Source of the DNA: Ilex aquifolium
Lineage: Eukaryota; Streptophyta; Magnoliopsida; Aquifoliales; Aquifoliaceae
Direction: 5' to 3'
NCBI GenBank assembly: GCA_951799425.1
Contig: OX637406.1
Span: 29,878,390-29,942,389, forward strand
DNA length: 64,000 bases
Positions 19,961 to 31,132 of this stretch are shown in pieces; position 1 is the first letter of the stretch, and each line of letters begins with the position of its first letter. The position numbers and the translations under genes are program-made. Below the pieces are notes generated by a model. The model did not search any database, was not told the DNA's origin, and saw only the letters and a list, made by a program, of their open reading frames with translations.

Positions 19961-20602
19961 AGGTTCCACAAAGTATGCCACCTACCGAAAGAATTGTTGG
20001 GGATTGTTTATGGCAATTAATGGTGATTAATTTGTATGTGGTGCTCGTTTATTCATTTAAGTAATGTTTTTACATAAAACTTGAGATCCTTTTTAAATGT
20101 CACTGTTTTCGTTCAAATTATATATCTATGTTATGTTACAAATGAGACCGACCGCTTTAAATGTTTTTCTAAACTTTGTTTGGGTTTGAGAGAATTTTTC
20201 TACAGAGCTTCGTGCTCACCCCCTACCGCTAACATTTTTTAGATTACCCGCTTGAGGAGGACGTAAGGGTCGAGGAGCCCGCTACTTGGGAGACTCCACT
20301 TGACGGGAGTGTGGATCCCGAGGTGGATGCCTAAAGCGACCTCCTTTCTTTTTTTACTAGACTAGGACATTCTTTTGGAACATTGTGTAGTCTAGTTTCT
20401 TTTGTTTATTCCGCTGTGCTACTTTAATTAATTTTTGAGATGTAATAGCCATAATTTGGGGCTTATTCTTTTGGATCACTTTGTAAATATTTGTGGATGA
20501 CAAATGACGTCTCGTTTCTTAAGGAATTATATTAGTGCTCTCATGATATGAATGTTTTAGAATATAATGTCGTACAGGGTGTGTTTTGGGGCGTTACAAA
20601 GT

Positions 20603-20614
20603 TGGTATCAGAGC
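20603..20614 (+). other. Primer-binding site, initiator tRNA-Met type (element C)
   Basis: TGGTATCAGAGC four nt after the LTR end is the standard complement of the 3' end of plant initiator tRNA-Met. Confidence 0.92.
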
Positions 20615-20789
20615 CTAGACTTTAGGTCTTACATGGGAGCTGTAGGTTATGGATTACCACTGGAGATGTCGGTTTAGGGTGAAGGAAATTGCTAAGTTAA
20701 ATTTTGTATATGCCTTGTGCTTAAATCAAGACATCCTACATATCACTTTAGTTTATGTCTTGTACATCAATGAACTAAGTTGTATATTG

Positions 20790-22420
20790 ATGTGCAAAAT
20801 AGACGGTGAACGAGGACGAAGACGTGGACGTGAACGAGGACGTGGACGTGGACGTGAACGTGAACGTGGACGTGGACGTGAACGAGGACGAGGACGTGGA
20901 CGTGAACGTGGACGTGGACGTGTACGTGAACGTGGAAGTGTATGTGAACGTGGATGTGGGCGTGGTCGTGGAGGTCAAGCCAATCCACCACCACCACCAC
21001 CTCCCGATGCCTTGAATGGCATATATCAATGCTTGAGGGAGCTCACCACTTTGGTACAAAACCAAAATGGGAACAATAACCATAATGGTGGAGCTCATCC
21101 ACTCGCTCAAGTACTAGGCAATGGGAACGGAGACCGAAGGATGATAGCTCTTCGGGAATTCTTGAGGTAACGTACACCCAATTTCCAAGGGAGCTCCAAT
21201 TCTTTGGATGCGGATAGGTGGATACGGCGGGTGAAGAAAGTGTGTGACAGCATGGGAGTTGCCGAAGATTTGAGGGTTGGCTTGGCAACCTACTTGTTAG
21301 AGGGGGAGGCCGACTAATGGTGGGATTCGGTTAAGAGACGGAGGGACACCGATGCTCTCACTTGGGAGGAGTTCGACCGAATCTTCCAAGACAAGTACTT
21401 CCCTGAATCAGTCAGAGACCGAATGAAGGCTGATTCTTGCATTACAACAGGGCAGTATGACGGTGGCCGAGTACGAGAGGAGGTTTGACGAGCTCTCCCG
21501 TTATGCTACGGGATTTATATCTACTGAGGCCGACAGGGCCAAACGCTTTGAGCAGGGATTGAGGCCTGTCATCCGGGAGAAGTTGGTGGCCCTCAAAATC
21601 TGGGAGTATGGGGACCTGGTTGACGAGCTGCATTGGTGGAGAGAGATATAGAGGACAGCCAGCGGCGACAGAGCTTCGCGAGAGGAGGTCCGATCAGGAT
21701 GGACCCTAGCACCAGTGGAGTGCAGCGAACAGCACCATACCGAAGTCCAGACCAGGCAGGTGGACAGAGACTTCTGACAGCTCGAGGAGATGAAGTGACT
21801 CAGACTAGAACAAACACTGACCCGCGCCAATGCTTTGCATGTGGAGAGTATGGGCACTTCAAACATAGATGCCCCTCGTTTCCCCCAAGGACCAAACAAG
21901 CAACCGAGCAAGTACCAGCAAACAAGCACCTCTACAAAGGCCAGCACAGGAAAGACCTCAGATAGCTCGAGGAGCGGGAGGCGTACCAGAGAGAGTAGGC
22001 ACGGATGCACGCCGATGTTTTGCCTGTGGAGGTGTTGGGCACTTCAAAGATAATTGTCCATTGCTTTCCACCAAGACCAACCAAGCAACTGGGCGAGTGG
22101 ATGCAAACAGGCCACCGCTACGACAGCCATTACCACCACAGAGACCGTTACAAGCTCATGCCCCCGGCGGCGCCAATCAAGGAAGGGTTTTTGCTTTGAC
22201 TCAACCGGAGGAAGATGCCTCCAACGCCGTTGTGGAAGGTATTGTTCTTCTCTACCATTCTTGGGCCCGAATTTTATTGGATTCCTATGCGACTCATTCT
22301 TTTATACGTACTGCGGACGCTGTGGAATTGGGATTGGGTTCCGAGGAGCTAGAACATGCTTTATATGTTGACTTGCCTACGGGAGAACAGGGGGATACCA
22401 GGCTGGTCTGTAAGGGTTAA
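20790..22420 (+). pseudogene. gag: Gag and protease of element C, frameshifted
   Basis: It starts MCKIDGERGRRRG, followed by a long Arg/Gly/Glu repeat (20810-20975) and a Pro run. The Gag domain (TPNFQGSSNSLDADRWIRRV and EEFDRIFQDKYFPESVRDRM) is interrupted by TAA at 21168 and at 21316, then spread over three frames. Two CCHC zinc knuckles are seen: CFACGEYGHFKHRC (about 21830) and CFACGGVGHFKDNC (about 22015). The protease follows as ARILLDSYATHSFI; the active-site Gly of the usual DSGA is Tyr here, so the protease is probably dead. Coding ends at TAA after CKG (22420), beyond which LTR-like sequence begins. A typical Tekay gag, but a decayed one. Confidence 0.85.
20810..20975 (+). repeat. 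Imperfect 6-bp tandem repeat encoding Arg-Gly/Arg-Glu
   Basis: Units CGTGGA, CGTGAA and CGAGGA alternate for about 165 bp near the Gag N-terminus, giving RGRGRERG-type repeats. The minus strand is also open here (His-Val repeats), which is a by-product. Confidence 0.85.
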
Positions 22421-22435
22421 GTGCAAGCGGATTAC

Positions 22436-23480
22436 ATTTCAGTTACCAGTAGGTTTACTTATATGTATTTCTTTGACTCTAAATGTTATATGTATGCTAT
22501 CCAATCCTTGATTCTTGCTATTCTTGAAATTAATGCCATGTGGAAAATAATGTGATGGTTGGGTAACCCTTAAATCGCCTTGCTTGCTACCAAACCTTAG
22601 CTTTCAAGGAAAATGTGTTTTTCTCTTGATTTCTCATTTGTTCTTGATTTCCACCCTTGATATTTGTTTGTTATTGATTTCAATACCTGATTGTTCCTTA
22701 TTTTTAATTCTAAGCTTGATATTCGTTGTTATGGATTTCAAGAAGTGATTGTTCCTTTGTTCTTGATCTCCAAGCTTAATATTCATTTGTTCTTGATATC
22801 TAAATTTGATATGCACTTGGTAGTGACTATAACCCTTGTGATTCAATTATTCTCAATATTCAATACTTGATATTCTTTATTCTTGGTTCCAAGACTTGAG
22901 TGTTCTTTTGGTCTTGATTTCTAAGCTTCATAATCCTTTATTCTTGATTTCACACCTTGATAGTCGTTTGTTATTGATTTACATACATGATTGTTCCGTT
23001 AAATCTTAATTTCTCCTTTGTTCATGACTTTCAAGCTTGATACGCCTTTATTCTTGATTTCCAAGCTTAATATTCATTTGCTCTTGATAGCCAAATTTGA
23101 TATTCATTTGATTGATTCTAACTATTGTAATTCATGTATTCTTGATATTCAATACTTGACATCCTTTGGTTCTTGATTTCAAGACTTGGTTGTTCCTTTG
23201 TTTTTAATTTCCCCAGGCTTGATGATCCATTGGTTCTTGATAGCCAAATTTAATATTCATTTGTTATTGATTCTAACCCTTGTGATTCATTTATTCTTGA
23301 TATTCAATACTTGATATTCATTGGTTCTTGATTTCAAGACTTGACATTCAATTGCTCTTGATTTCAATACTTGATTTCTCCTTGTCCTTGAGTTCAAAAC
23401 TTGATACTCTTTAGTTCTTGGTTACAAAGCTTGATTATTATTTGTTCCTTAATTCAAAATTCTAATGATTGGTATTGACC
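22436..23480 (+). repeat. LTR-derived repetitive insert in the pol region of element C
   Basis: The start (22450-22620, with TGTTATATGTATGCTATCCA) is co-linear with the reverse complement of about 55160-55000 in the solo LTR of the same family. It then becomes a degenerate array of about 30-bp units around TTCTTGATTTCAAGACTTGA (22620-23450), as also seen in reverse at 54660-54990. This array is absent from both LTRs of element C. It occupies the place of RT, RNase H and the integrase core. Confidence 0.7.
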
Positions 23481-23573
23481 AATAAAATGGAATTTTCGAT
23501 GATATTATGTTAATTCTTCTTAAATTATTTCGTTGGAAAAAATGTATGGGGATTTGGGTCGCCTAAGAAAGGA

Positions 23574-23954
23574 GTGTTTAGATTCGGCGAGAAGGAGAAG
23601 TTAGCGCCAAGATATACCGGACCGTTTGAGGTAATCAAAGCGGTAGTCAAGGCGGCATATCAACTTCGACTACCAGCCCAGCTATCTGAAGTACATGACG
23701 TGTTCCACGTGTCCATGTTAAGAAGGTGTCACTCGGATGCAACTCCAGTCGTGAACTTGGAGGAGATTGAAATTCAAGACGGAGCAACCTACGCAGAACA
23801 ACCGGTAGAAATTCTCGACGCCCAGGAAAAAGTGATTCGCAACAAAGTTATCAGATTGGTGAAGATTTTGTGGCAACACCATGGAGTGGAGGAAGCTACA
23901 TGGGAACCGGAGCAAGAAATGCGGGAGAAGTATCCATATTTGTTCGCTACTTGA
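23574..23954 (+). CDS. int: Integrase C-terminus with chromodomain (element C remnant)
   Basis: A 126-codon segment. KLAPRYTGPFEVIKAV and YQLRLPAQLSEVHDVFHVSM form the integrase C-terminal domain (GPF/Y type). After a linker, VEILDAQEKVIRNKVIRLVK and WQHHGVEEATWEPEQEMREK form a chromodomain, which in chromoviruses directs insertion to particular chromatin. It ends at TGA before the polypurine tract. The catalytic core is missing, so this is a remnant although open to its natural end. Confidence 0.9.
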   Translation: MFRFGEKEKLAPRYTGPFEVIKAVVKAAYQLRLPAQLSEVHDVFHVSMLRRCHSDATPVVNLEEIEIQDGATYAEQPVEILDAQEKVIRNKVIRLVKILWQHHGVEEATWEPEQEMREKYPYLFAT

Positions 23955-23981
23955 GGTAAGTTTCGAGGACGAAACTTTCTT

Positions 23982-23995
23982 TAAGGGGGGTGGAT
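23982..23995 (+). other. Polypurine tract of element C
   Basis: TTAAGGGGGGTGGA immediately before the 3' LTR start TGTAACACCC at 23996. Confidence 0.85.
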
Positions 23996-25281
23996 TGTAA
24001 CACCCCGCATTTTCTTTTATATAGGTATATAGATATATAGTAAATAATTGTTGTAAAAATGGGAATATGCGTAGTGATGTGTGTTTGAATTTGATAGATT
24101 GGAAAAGTAGAAATAAAAATGTTAGGTGGTGTAATAGGGTATGTATTAGAAGCTAGGAAGATTTTCGGAATGAAAGCACATTTAAGAGAAGACTTGGGTA
24201 GAAATGATTTTGGACACTTCCTAGTATTTTGATCATAAATTTTTATTCCAATGTCCGTTTGATCTGAACTTTTTACAGTCGATAGTAGACTTCCAGGGCT
24301 ATAAAAGTGTATTTCATGAACATTTTCAAAATCAATCTCTAAATAGGCCAAAACTTCACTGGAAGTTGCAGCAGAAACAGGAATTCCGTTCGAACGTGAA
24401 TCGACGTTCGAACGTGAATCGACATTCGAACGTGAACAAACGTTCGAACGAAAGTGCGTTGCAGTACTCTTGTCTGATGGAAAAACAAAAGTACTGGGAG
24501 TGACGAACGTTCGAACGCCAATGACGTTCGAACGTGACTTGCGAATTCTAGGTTTCAGAATCGCGCACAGGAGGCCATTTCTTACCCTATAAATACATAA
24601 GGACGCCTCCATTAGTCCCATTTCAACATTTCAAACCCTAGGAAGACTTAGAGAGGAGGAAAGAAGGGGAAAACACAAGATCAAAGGAGGATTTTCACAT
24701 TGAAGAGGATTAAAACTTCAAGTTCCTCAAAAGAACACTAAGGAAGAAGAAGGTAGGGGTTTTTCTCTCATTCACTTACATTGAGGCTAGGGTATATATA
24801 TATGTGTGTGTTTTGGATATCAATGGTATATATATATGCTATAGAATCATCATCTCTTAGGCTTTTTGCAAAGATTACATGTTTTGAACAAAGTTAGGGT
24901 TTAATACCCATGAAATCGCTTCTATAGTTTTAAAACCCTCATTTTTGGAGAGTGATGTATTTCCTTCTTAAATGCTTTCTTTATTATGGATTTTCGAAAC
25001 CTTAGTGCTTCATGTTGGGTAGAAAAATGATGTTATTGTGATCTCATGTATTTTTCTTAGTTGGTTGTGGAATTGTTACATGATATATTTTGGGGATTTT
25101 GGATAGATGCTTGTAAATTGAGATGTAATAGCCATAATTTGGGGCTTATTCTTTTGGATCACTTTGTAAATATTTGTGGATGACAAATGGAGTCTCGTTT
25201 CTTAAGGAATTATATTAGTGTTCTCATGATATGAATGTTTTAGAATGTAATGCCGTCCAGGGTGTGTTTTGGGGCGTTACA
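23996..25281 (+). repeat. 3' LTR of element C (1286 bp, internally deleted)
   Basis: Co-linear with the 5' LTR except for loss of the segment matching 19509-20441. The junction lies in the short repeat TGAGAT present at both ends of the lost segment, so it looks like a microhomology or slippage deletion. The length difference is exactly 933 bp. Confidence 0.92.
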
Positions 25282-26591
25282 CCTTCACCCCCTCTTGTCT
25301 CCTCCTCTTGCCTATAAATACTCCCATTGTTGGAGAGCTAAGAGAGCCAAGTAGAGAGGTTGATGGAGGCTTAGACTCCCACTCATATTGTAGATTTAGC
25401 TTGCATTTCCTTGTATGAAGTCTTTATTTTAGAGATTAGTTTGGCTTTAGTCCAACATCTCTTTGCTTGTTATAGAAGTAGTTTTATGCTTATGCTTTCA
25501 CTTACATGCATAGAAGGGGATTAGTTCATCTTTTGGTTGAGGAAGCAACCCTCCATTCCTTGGTTGAGGAAGCCACCCTCCAAATATGACTAGCTTTCTT
25601 CTACTTTTATTGTTTATGTACTTCACTTCCATTGCTTGAGCTTCTTTCTTTCTTAGAGGGGCGAAACTTTTCCGCTTTTCTAGAGCTTTACCAAAGCCGT
25701 GAAGGGTGGAACGTGATTAACTCATTCTTTGTTAAAGATTGGCTCCTTGTTTATTGTTATTTCATTTTGTAAGTCCTCTACTTGGAGGGATGAGCATCAC
25801 CCATTTTTCTAGCTTTGCCAAAGCAATGAAGAGTTAGTAGTTTCTCATTCACTCTTTAGTAAGAGGAGAAGGGCATGTATAAGTTATCCGGGAATTATAT
25901 TTGTGCTATGTTCTGATGCTTAACGTTTATTTCTCCTTAATTATTAGATGATTGATTGCATCTAGCAAAGCTAAGATACTTTGTATAACCGTGGGATCCT
26001 TCTATGACACGGATGACTCTTGCATAGAAAGACTCATCGGTTCAAGGTAAGTACCCCGGCTAGATATTCAGGACTACCCTTCAATCCTCCCCATTATTGT
26101 GTTTCACTTAAAGAATGGAATATTAATGTCATGGTTGGATGTCATGTAGAAACACTTGTTTGTTTGTAGACGGGTTAAGTCTCGGCACAGACAATTCTTG
26201 TAAACTTCTAGAAAGACATCGGAATCATGTTCTTAATTCTCACAGTCCATCTTTATCTTTCGATTAACTTGTTGTTGACACGGGAATTAATTGAGTTATC
26301 AAACACAAGTATAATAAATCGGATAATTAACTACATGTCCATATCCTTGAACTAAAGAGTGACTCTTTTTCATTCGAGCTTATCTCATATTTTGTTAAGA
26401 AAATTCTCTTGGAAAGAATCTTATATTCTTTCCAGGAAATCTCACACCTCACAACAAATCTCAAAGGTTACAATCAATAGGTCTCCACCACTGCTTATCT
26501 CAAAAATACCAACAAAAGTTCCATGTGGATTCGACTCCGGAATCAAACCGGATTATTACTATAGCTTGACCGCCTGCACTTGGGTGTACAC
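25282..26591 (+). repeat. 3' LTR of element B, second part (LTR1 continued)
   Basis: It begins with the right copy of CCTTC (25282-25286) and resumes the LTR with a TATA box (TATAAATA, 25313-25320). It ends at GGGTGTACAC, 18 bp short of the full LTR end seen at 28541 and 36519. Element D starts immediately after. Confidence 0.9.
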
Positions 26592-28541
26592 TGATTAGTA
26601 CTTAAAATTGACATATTATTATGACATTTTAAGACTAATTGTACTTTAATGGAGTTTAAGTGATGTCATTTCAGGCCCTAAACTGAACAAGGACCCAAGA
26701 ACAACAAGTACCACACTTGGATGCAGCACCAGCACATTAGAGCCCAAAATTGAAGAAGCTTGGAGCACAGCCAGAACGTTCGAATGCCAACTCACGTTCG
26801 AACGTCCACCTTACACTGTAGCAGACTCAACTGCTGAAGAGAAGGCGTGTTGCAGTTAGGAAAGAAGACTGGAGCTTTGAAGCACTTGAGTGTCACGTTC
26901 GAACGCCAACTCACGTTCGAACGTGCACTTGAGTTGATGGAAGACCAGACTAATGCAAAGAGTTGGAACAAAACTTCACAAAAGACCAACAGACCACTCG
27001 AGTGAAAGGGTCAGAGCAAATCTGGCGTTCGAACGCCCTTAGTGCAAAAACAGAAGAAACGTTCGAACGGCAGTCAACGTTCGAACGCCCGTAGTGCAAA
27101 AACAGAAAGAACGTTCGAACGCCAACTCACGTTCGAACGTTATCCACAGACTGGCAGTAGAGTTGTTGACGGTTCACTTGGACTTGGACGGCAAACACTA
27201 TTCCTTCACCCCCCCTCCTTGTCTCCTCCTCTTGCCTATAAATACTCCCCTTGTTGGAGAGCTATGGGAGCGAATAGGAAGTAGGAAAGTTGATGGAGGC
27301 TTAGACTCCCACTCTCATTGTAGATTTAGCTCATTTTCCTTGTATGAAGTCTTTATTTTAGAGATTAGTTTGGCTTTAGTCCAACATCTCTTGCTTGTTA
27401 TAACAGTAGTTTATGCTTATGCTTATGTTTATGCTTTCATTTTTCATGCATAGAAGAGAGATAGCTCACCTTTTGGTTGAGGAAGCAACCCTCCAATTCT
27501 TGGTTGAGGAAGCCACCCTCCAAATGTGACTAGCTTTCTTCTACTTTTATTGTTCATACATTTCACTTCCATTGCTTGCGCTTCTTTCTTTCTTAGAAGA
27601 GTGAAACTCTTCCACTTTTTTAGAGTTTTACCAAAGCCGTGAAGGGTGGAACGTGATTCACCCATTCTTTGTTAAAGATTGGCTACGCATTTGTTGTTAA
27701 TTTATCTTATAAGTTCTCTACTTGGAGGGATGAACATCACTCACTTTTCTAGTTTTACCCAAGTCATGAAGAGTGAGTAGTTTCTCATTCACTCTTTAGC
27801 AAGAGGAGAAGCGCATGTATAAGTTATCCGGGAATCATATTTGTGCAATGTTTTTATGCTTAACGCTTATTTCTTCTTGTTATTGGATGATTGATTGCAT
27901 CTAGCAAAGTTAAGGTACTTTGTATAATTGTGGGCTCTTTCTATGACACGGATGACTCTTGCATAGAAAGACTCATCAGTTCAAGGCAAGTACCCCGGCT
28001 AGATCCTCATGACTACCCTTCAATCTTCCCCCTTATTGCACTTCATTTAAGGAATGGAATATTAATATCATGATTGGATGTCTTGTAGAAACACTTGCTT
28101 GTTTGTAGACGGGTTAAGTTTCGGCACAGGCAATTCTTGTAAACTTCTAGAAAGACATCGGAATCATGGTCTTAATTCTCACAATCCATCTTTATCTTCC
28201 GATTAACTTGCTGTTGACACGGGAGTTAATTGAGTTATCAAGCACAATTATGACAAACCGGATAACTAACTACATGTCCAGATCCTTGCACTAAAGAGTG
28301 ACTTTTTTTATTTAGCACCTATTTTGTTAAGAAAATCCTCTTGGAAAGAATCTTATATTCTGTTCAGGAAAACTCATATCTCACAGCAAATCTCAAAGGT
28401 TACAATCAGTCGGTCTCTACCAGTGCTCACCTCAGAAATATCAACAAAAGTTCCCTGTGGATTCGACTCCGGACTCAAACCGGATTATTACTACAGCTTG
28501 AGCGCCTGCACTTGGGTGTACACATTTCGGATCAAGCATCA
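26592..28541 (+). repeat. 5' LTR of element D (LTR2, 1950 bp)
   Basis: It starts TGATTAGTAC and ends AAGCATCA, with TGAT/ATCA tips. Palindromes of the CGTTCGAACG family at 26775-27142 are followed by TATAAATA (27237-27244). Very similar to LTR3 (34567-36519), so D is fairly young. Confidence 0.9.
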
Positions 28542-28547
28542 AGTTTT

Positions 28548-28565
28548 TGGCGCCGTTGCCGGGGA
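28548..28565 (+). other. Primer-binding site, tRNA-Asp type (element D)
   Basis: TGGCGCCGTTGCCGGGGA, perfect 18 nt, 6 nt after the LTR end. Confidence 0.93.
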
Positions 28566-28660
28566 ACCTTTAAAAGGTATTTTAAGGTGAAAGGTAAAAA
28601 GACCTTCAACGTTGTGTATATTTTTTGGTTTACTGTAAATAACTTTGTTTTATTTTCTTT

Positions 28661-30146
28661 ATGACTGAGGGCACTCCTCACTTCCAAAATTTGCCGGCAG
28701 AATTGTGTGAGTCCGTGAATCAGTCTGAACCTAATTCACCTAGATTAGTAGCAGACTCTTGTGAGGGTAGTATGGCAAATAATGAAAGAAATGGAGAAGT
28801 CACTATGAGAGAGGAGGAGGTCCCTAACATCCGAACTTTGCGAGATTACTTAAATCCCACAAGAAATAGTGTCCCCTCTTGTTTTATTTTTCCTGAAAAT
28901 GCTCCCCTCTTTACTGTAAAGCCAGGGACAGTGCAGTTATTACCCGTGTTTCATGGATTGGATGCAGAAAATCCATATATGCATATAAAAGATTTTGAGG
29001 AAGTGTGTGGAACATTCCAAGACAATTCTGAATTGGCCAAGATGAAACTGTTTTTCTTTCTCCTTGAGGGATAGAGCGAAACAATGGTTAAATTCTTTAA
29101 AGGCTTTTTCAATACCCAATTGGCAAGCATTACAAAATGAATTTTTTAGAATGTTTTTTCCTCTACACCGCACAAATGCACTAAAAAGGCAAATCATGAA
29201 TTTTGCGGTCAAAGAAGGAGAAACTTTTTATCAAAGTTGGGAGAGATTCAAAGATCTGCTCCAATCCTGCCCACATCATTCTTTTGAAAATTGGACTTTA
29301 GTAGGATTTTTCTATGACTCCTTACCCTCTAGACTACGTCAGTTTGTCGAAATGATGGCCCAAGGAGAATTCATGGGAAAAAGTCCGGAGGAGGCATTCA
29401 ATTTTTTCGACACCATATCTGACAGTTCTCAGATGTGGGACTCAGCCTCCCCTACCACTGTAGAAGCCAAACCATCTAATTCTCAAGGAGGAAAATATGT
29501 CTTGAGAGAGGATGATGACTTGAGAGCAAAAATGTCCACATTGTCTCGAAAGCTTGAAGCTTTAGAGATGAAGAAAATCCATCAAGTTGATGTTAGCCCT
29601 TCCACCGAGCAAGTGTGTGGAATCTGTGCGCTAACAGGACACCCTACTGGGGAGTGTCCCACCATCCCAGCATTCAAAGAAGTCTTGTTAGAACAAACAC
29701 ATGCAGTTTCCAACTTCAACAAGCCCTATTCCAACCCATATTCTGAAACATACAATCCAGGGTGGCGAAACCACCCTAACTTCAGTTGGAAGAACACACA
29801 ACCAATACCCATGAACCAACAACAAGGGCCATACCCACCACCTCAAGGACCTCCTGCATATCAACCATACCAACCACCACAAAAGAGGAACCTTGAGGAC
29901 ACACTGAATCAGTTTATGCAAAACCAAATGAATTATAACAGTAATTCCACACAGGCTTTCACTGATTTCAAAACCCAGACCACTCAATCTTTTGAGGATC
30001 TTAAAAGCCACATCCAAAAGTTGACTCAATCCATGGTCACACACGAAAAGGGAAAGTTTCCTGCCCAACCAAAGCAACCACAAGGCCAATTCCATGTAGG
30101 GAACCCTTCAACAACAGGAAACCCAGATCTGCGCACAGATGAGTAA
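28661..30146 (+). pseudogene. gag: Gag of element D, one frameshift, fused to downstream leader
   Basis: Starts MTEGTPHFQNLPAEL. The N-terminal half runs to about 29055, where a one-base change in a T-rich run shifts the frame (first frame ends 29074, second continues from 29064). The Gag domain (QWLNSLKAFSIPNWQALQ, FFPLHRTNALKRQIMNF), zinc knuckle CGICALTGHPTGEC and Pro/Gln-rich tail follow. The last residues (NPDLRTDE) come from sequence that in B is non-coding leader beyond integrase, so the ORF end was created by the pol deletion. Gag here is broken by only one frameshift, while the rest of the element is well preserved. Confidence 0.88.
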
Positions 30147-30452
30147 TTTTTGTGTTTTTATTTGTAGGTCTCAGCGGTGAACAGATTTCAACCATTCAAC
30201 CTCATCTCCACACTCCATGAACCAGTAAATTCGAAATATTGGGGACAATGTTCAGTTTAGGTTGGGGGGTATGATCAGTTCATCAGTTTTTTCTCATATT
30301 TTCGTAAATTTTTAAAATTGTTATTGTCGTTGTTGATCATGTTTGAACATTGATTGTATAAATTGATGATTATGCTTATGAATCAGCTTCAATCGTCTTT
30401 GTGACTGGCAGACGTTAAAGAACCAGATAGTGAGTCTTAAAATTTAGCAATC
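30147..30452 (+). other. Leader with central polypurine tract and conserved block (element D)
   Basis: Matches B 13306-13618. It contains ATTGGGGACAATGTTCAG, the polypurine tract TTTAGGTTGGGGGGT (30256-30270) and the 32-nt block (30398-30429), identical to that of B and ending 23 nt before the ATG at 30453. Confidence 0.7.
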
Positions 30453-30863
30453 ATGGATGTAAATCTTTTTTGGTTTAGCCTAGGAGTTCTACGTACCTTT
30501 CCATCTAATGTACATACTATGATCATGAGAAAAGCAAGATTAGTAAGGAAGGCTGAAATCAAAGAAAAACAAGCGAAACCCCTCTGTGGCAGAAGCAGCT
30601 TTGCTAAACGCCGTCGTGCCAAAAGGCTTGGTGCCTGTAAACAGTGTGGCAGATTCTTTCACGAAAAAAGGTACAACCAGTGTTCTGAACCAATTTCCGG
30701 TCGCGCACTTGATCGATTAGACTGGATAGTGAATGGGCTGAGTAAGGATTACCCTGATACGCCATGCTATTACGGTACTGTGCTTAACCGATTTGTGAGA
30801 GAAGAAGTTGGGAGAGTTACTGGTTGTCCATTCTACACAGACACAGAGGGAGACTCAGATTAG
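30453..30863 (+). CDS. 136-aa accessory protein with variant CCHC zinc knuckle (element D copy)
   Basis: An intact ORF with about 90 percent identity to the B copy. It keeps the basic block (FAKRRRAKRLGACKQCGR), the Cys-x2-Cys-x4-His-x6-Cys knuckle, EPISGRALDRLDWIV, SKDYPDTPCY and the acidic end (DTEGDSD). It is the only protein gene of D without a frameshift or stop. Similarity to carlavirus cysteine-rich nucleic-acid-binding proteins applies as for 13619-14029. The N-terminal 20 residues are hydrophobic but too short and charged for a sure membrane anchor. Confidence 0.78.
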   Translation: MDVNLFWFSLGVLRTFPSNVHTMIMRKARLVRKAEIKEKQAKPLCGRSSFAKRRRAKRLGACKQCGRFFHEKRYNQCSEPISGRALDRLDWIVNGLSKDYPDTPCYYGTVLNRFVREEVGRVTGCPFYTDTEGDSD

Positions 30864-31132
30864 ATAATTTTCTGTAGGAAATATGTACTTTTGTTGGGGG
30901 AGTGAAAGCCAAAGGTCCGAATTTGTTGTAAAAAGTGTAAAAATCTTTTTGTATAAATTCTTTTGATTAAAATGAAAATATGGGCCGAGTAAGGAATGCC
31001 CCAAAATACCAACCTGAAGCGTGGGTAAGGGTTCATCCTGAGATGCCTTAGTTTTTTTTTGAATTAAATTTGTGTGTTTTGCCTTCTTTGATTGTATATA
31101 GTGTAGTGGAGAAAAACTTTAATTTTTGGTTC

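Larger units (their letters stand above)
18380..20598 (+). repeat. 5' LTR of element C (2219 bp)
   Basis: It begins TGTAACACCC and ends GCGTTACA. Palindromes of the CGTTCGAACG type cluster at 18780-18920 upstream of the TATA box TATAAATA (18972-18979). Tandem repeats built on AGAGGTTCC.TGTAAGGATG lie at 19554-19960. The 3' LTR lacks 933 bp relative to this copy. Confidence 0.93.
18380..25281 (+). mobile_element. Element C: Tekay/Del-type chromovirus, internally rearranged
   Basis: Bounded by TGTAACACCC and GGGCGTTACA, flanked by CCTTC duplications, and nested in LTR1. The 5' LTR (18380-20598), tRNA-iMet primer site, gag and protease are recognisable. RT, RNase H and the integrase core are missing and replaced by about 1 kb of LTR-like repetitive sequence (22436-23480). 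An integrase C-terminus with chromodomain, a polypurine tract and a shortened 3' LTR follow. It cannot be autonomous. Confidence 0.92.
8211..26591 (+). mobile_element. Element B: Athila-like Ty3/gypsy retrotransposon with pol, 5' part outside the window
   Basis: The order is gag remainder, protease, RT, RNase H, integrase (8211-13040), central polypurine tract, 136-aa accessory gene, internal promoter module, ORF3, 3' UTR and 3' LTR (17763-18379 plus 25287-26591). Element A interrupts its gag at 8210/8211 and element C interrupts its 3' LTR. The last 18 bp of the LTR are missing where element D begins. Reading frames are broken by stops and frameshifts, so B is a decayed copy, older than A and C. 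Confidence 0.88.

Noticed and set aside
20767..21000. Minus-strand His-Val repeat frames and plus-strand Asp-Val frames
   Set aside because: Shadows of the 6-bp repeat that encodes the Arg-Gly tract of Gag.
23947..24621. 224-codon minus-strand frame (and 176 codons at 18475-19005, 170 codons at 55258-55770)
   Set aside because: These frames recur because the LTR is repeated. The RSNV repeats in them are translations of the CGTTCGAACG palindromes, and the frames run antisense through the LTR promoter.
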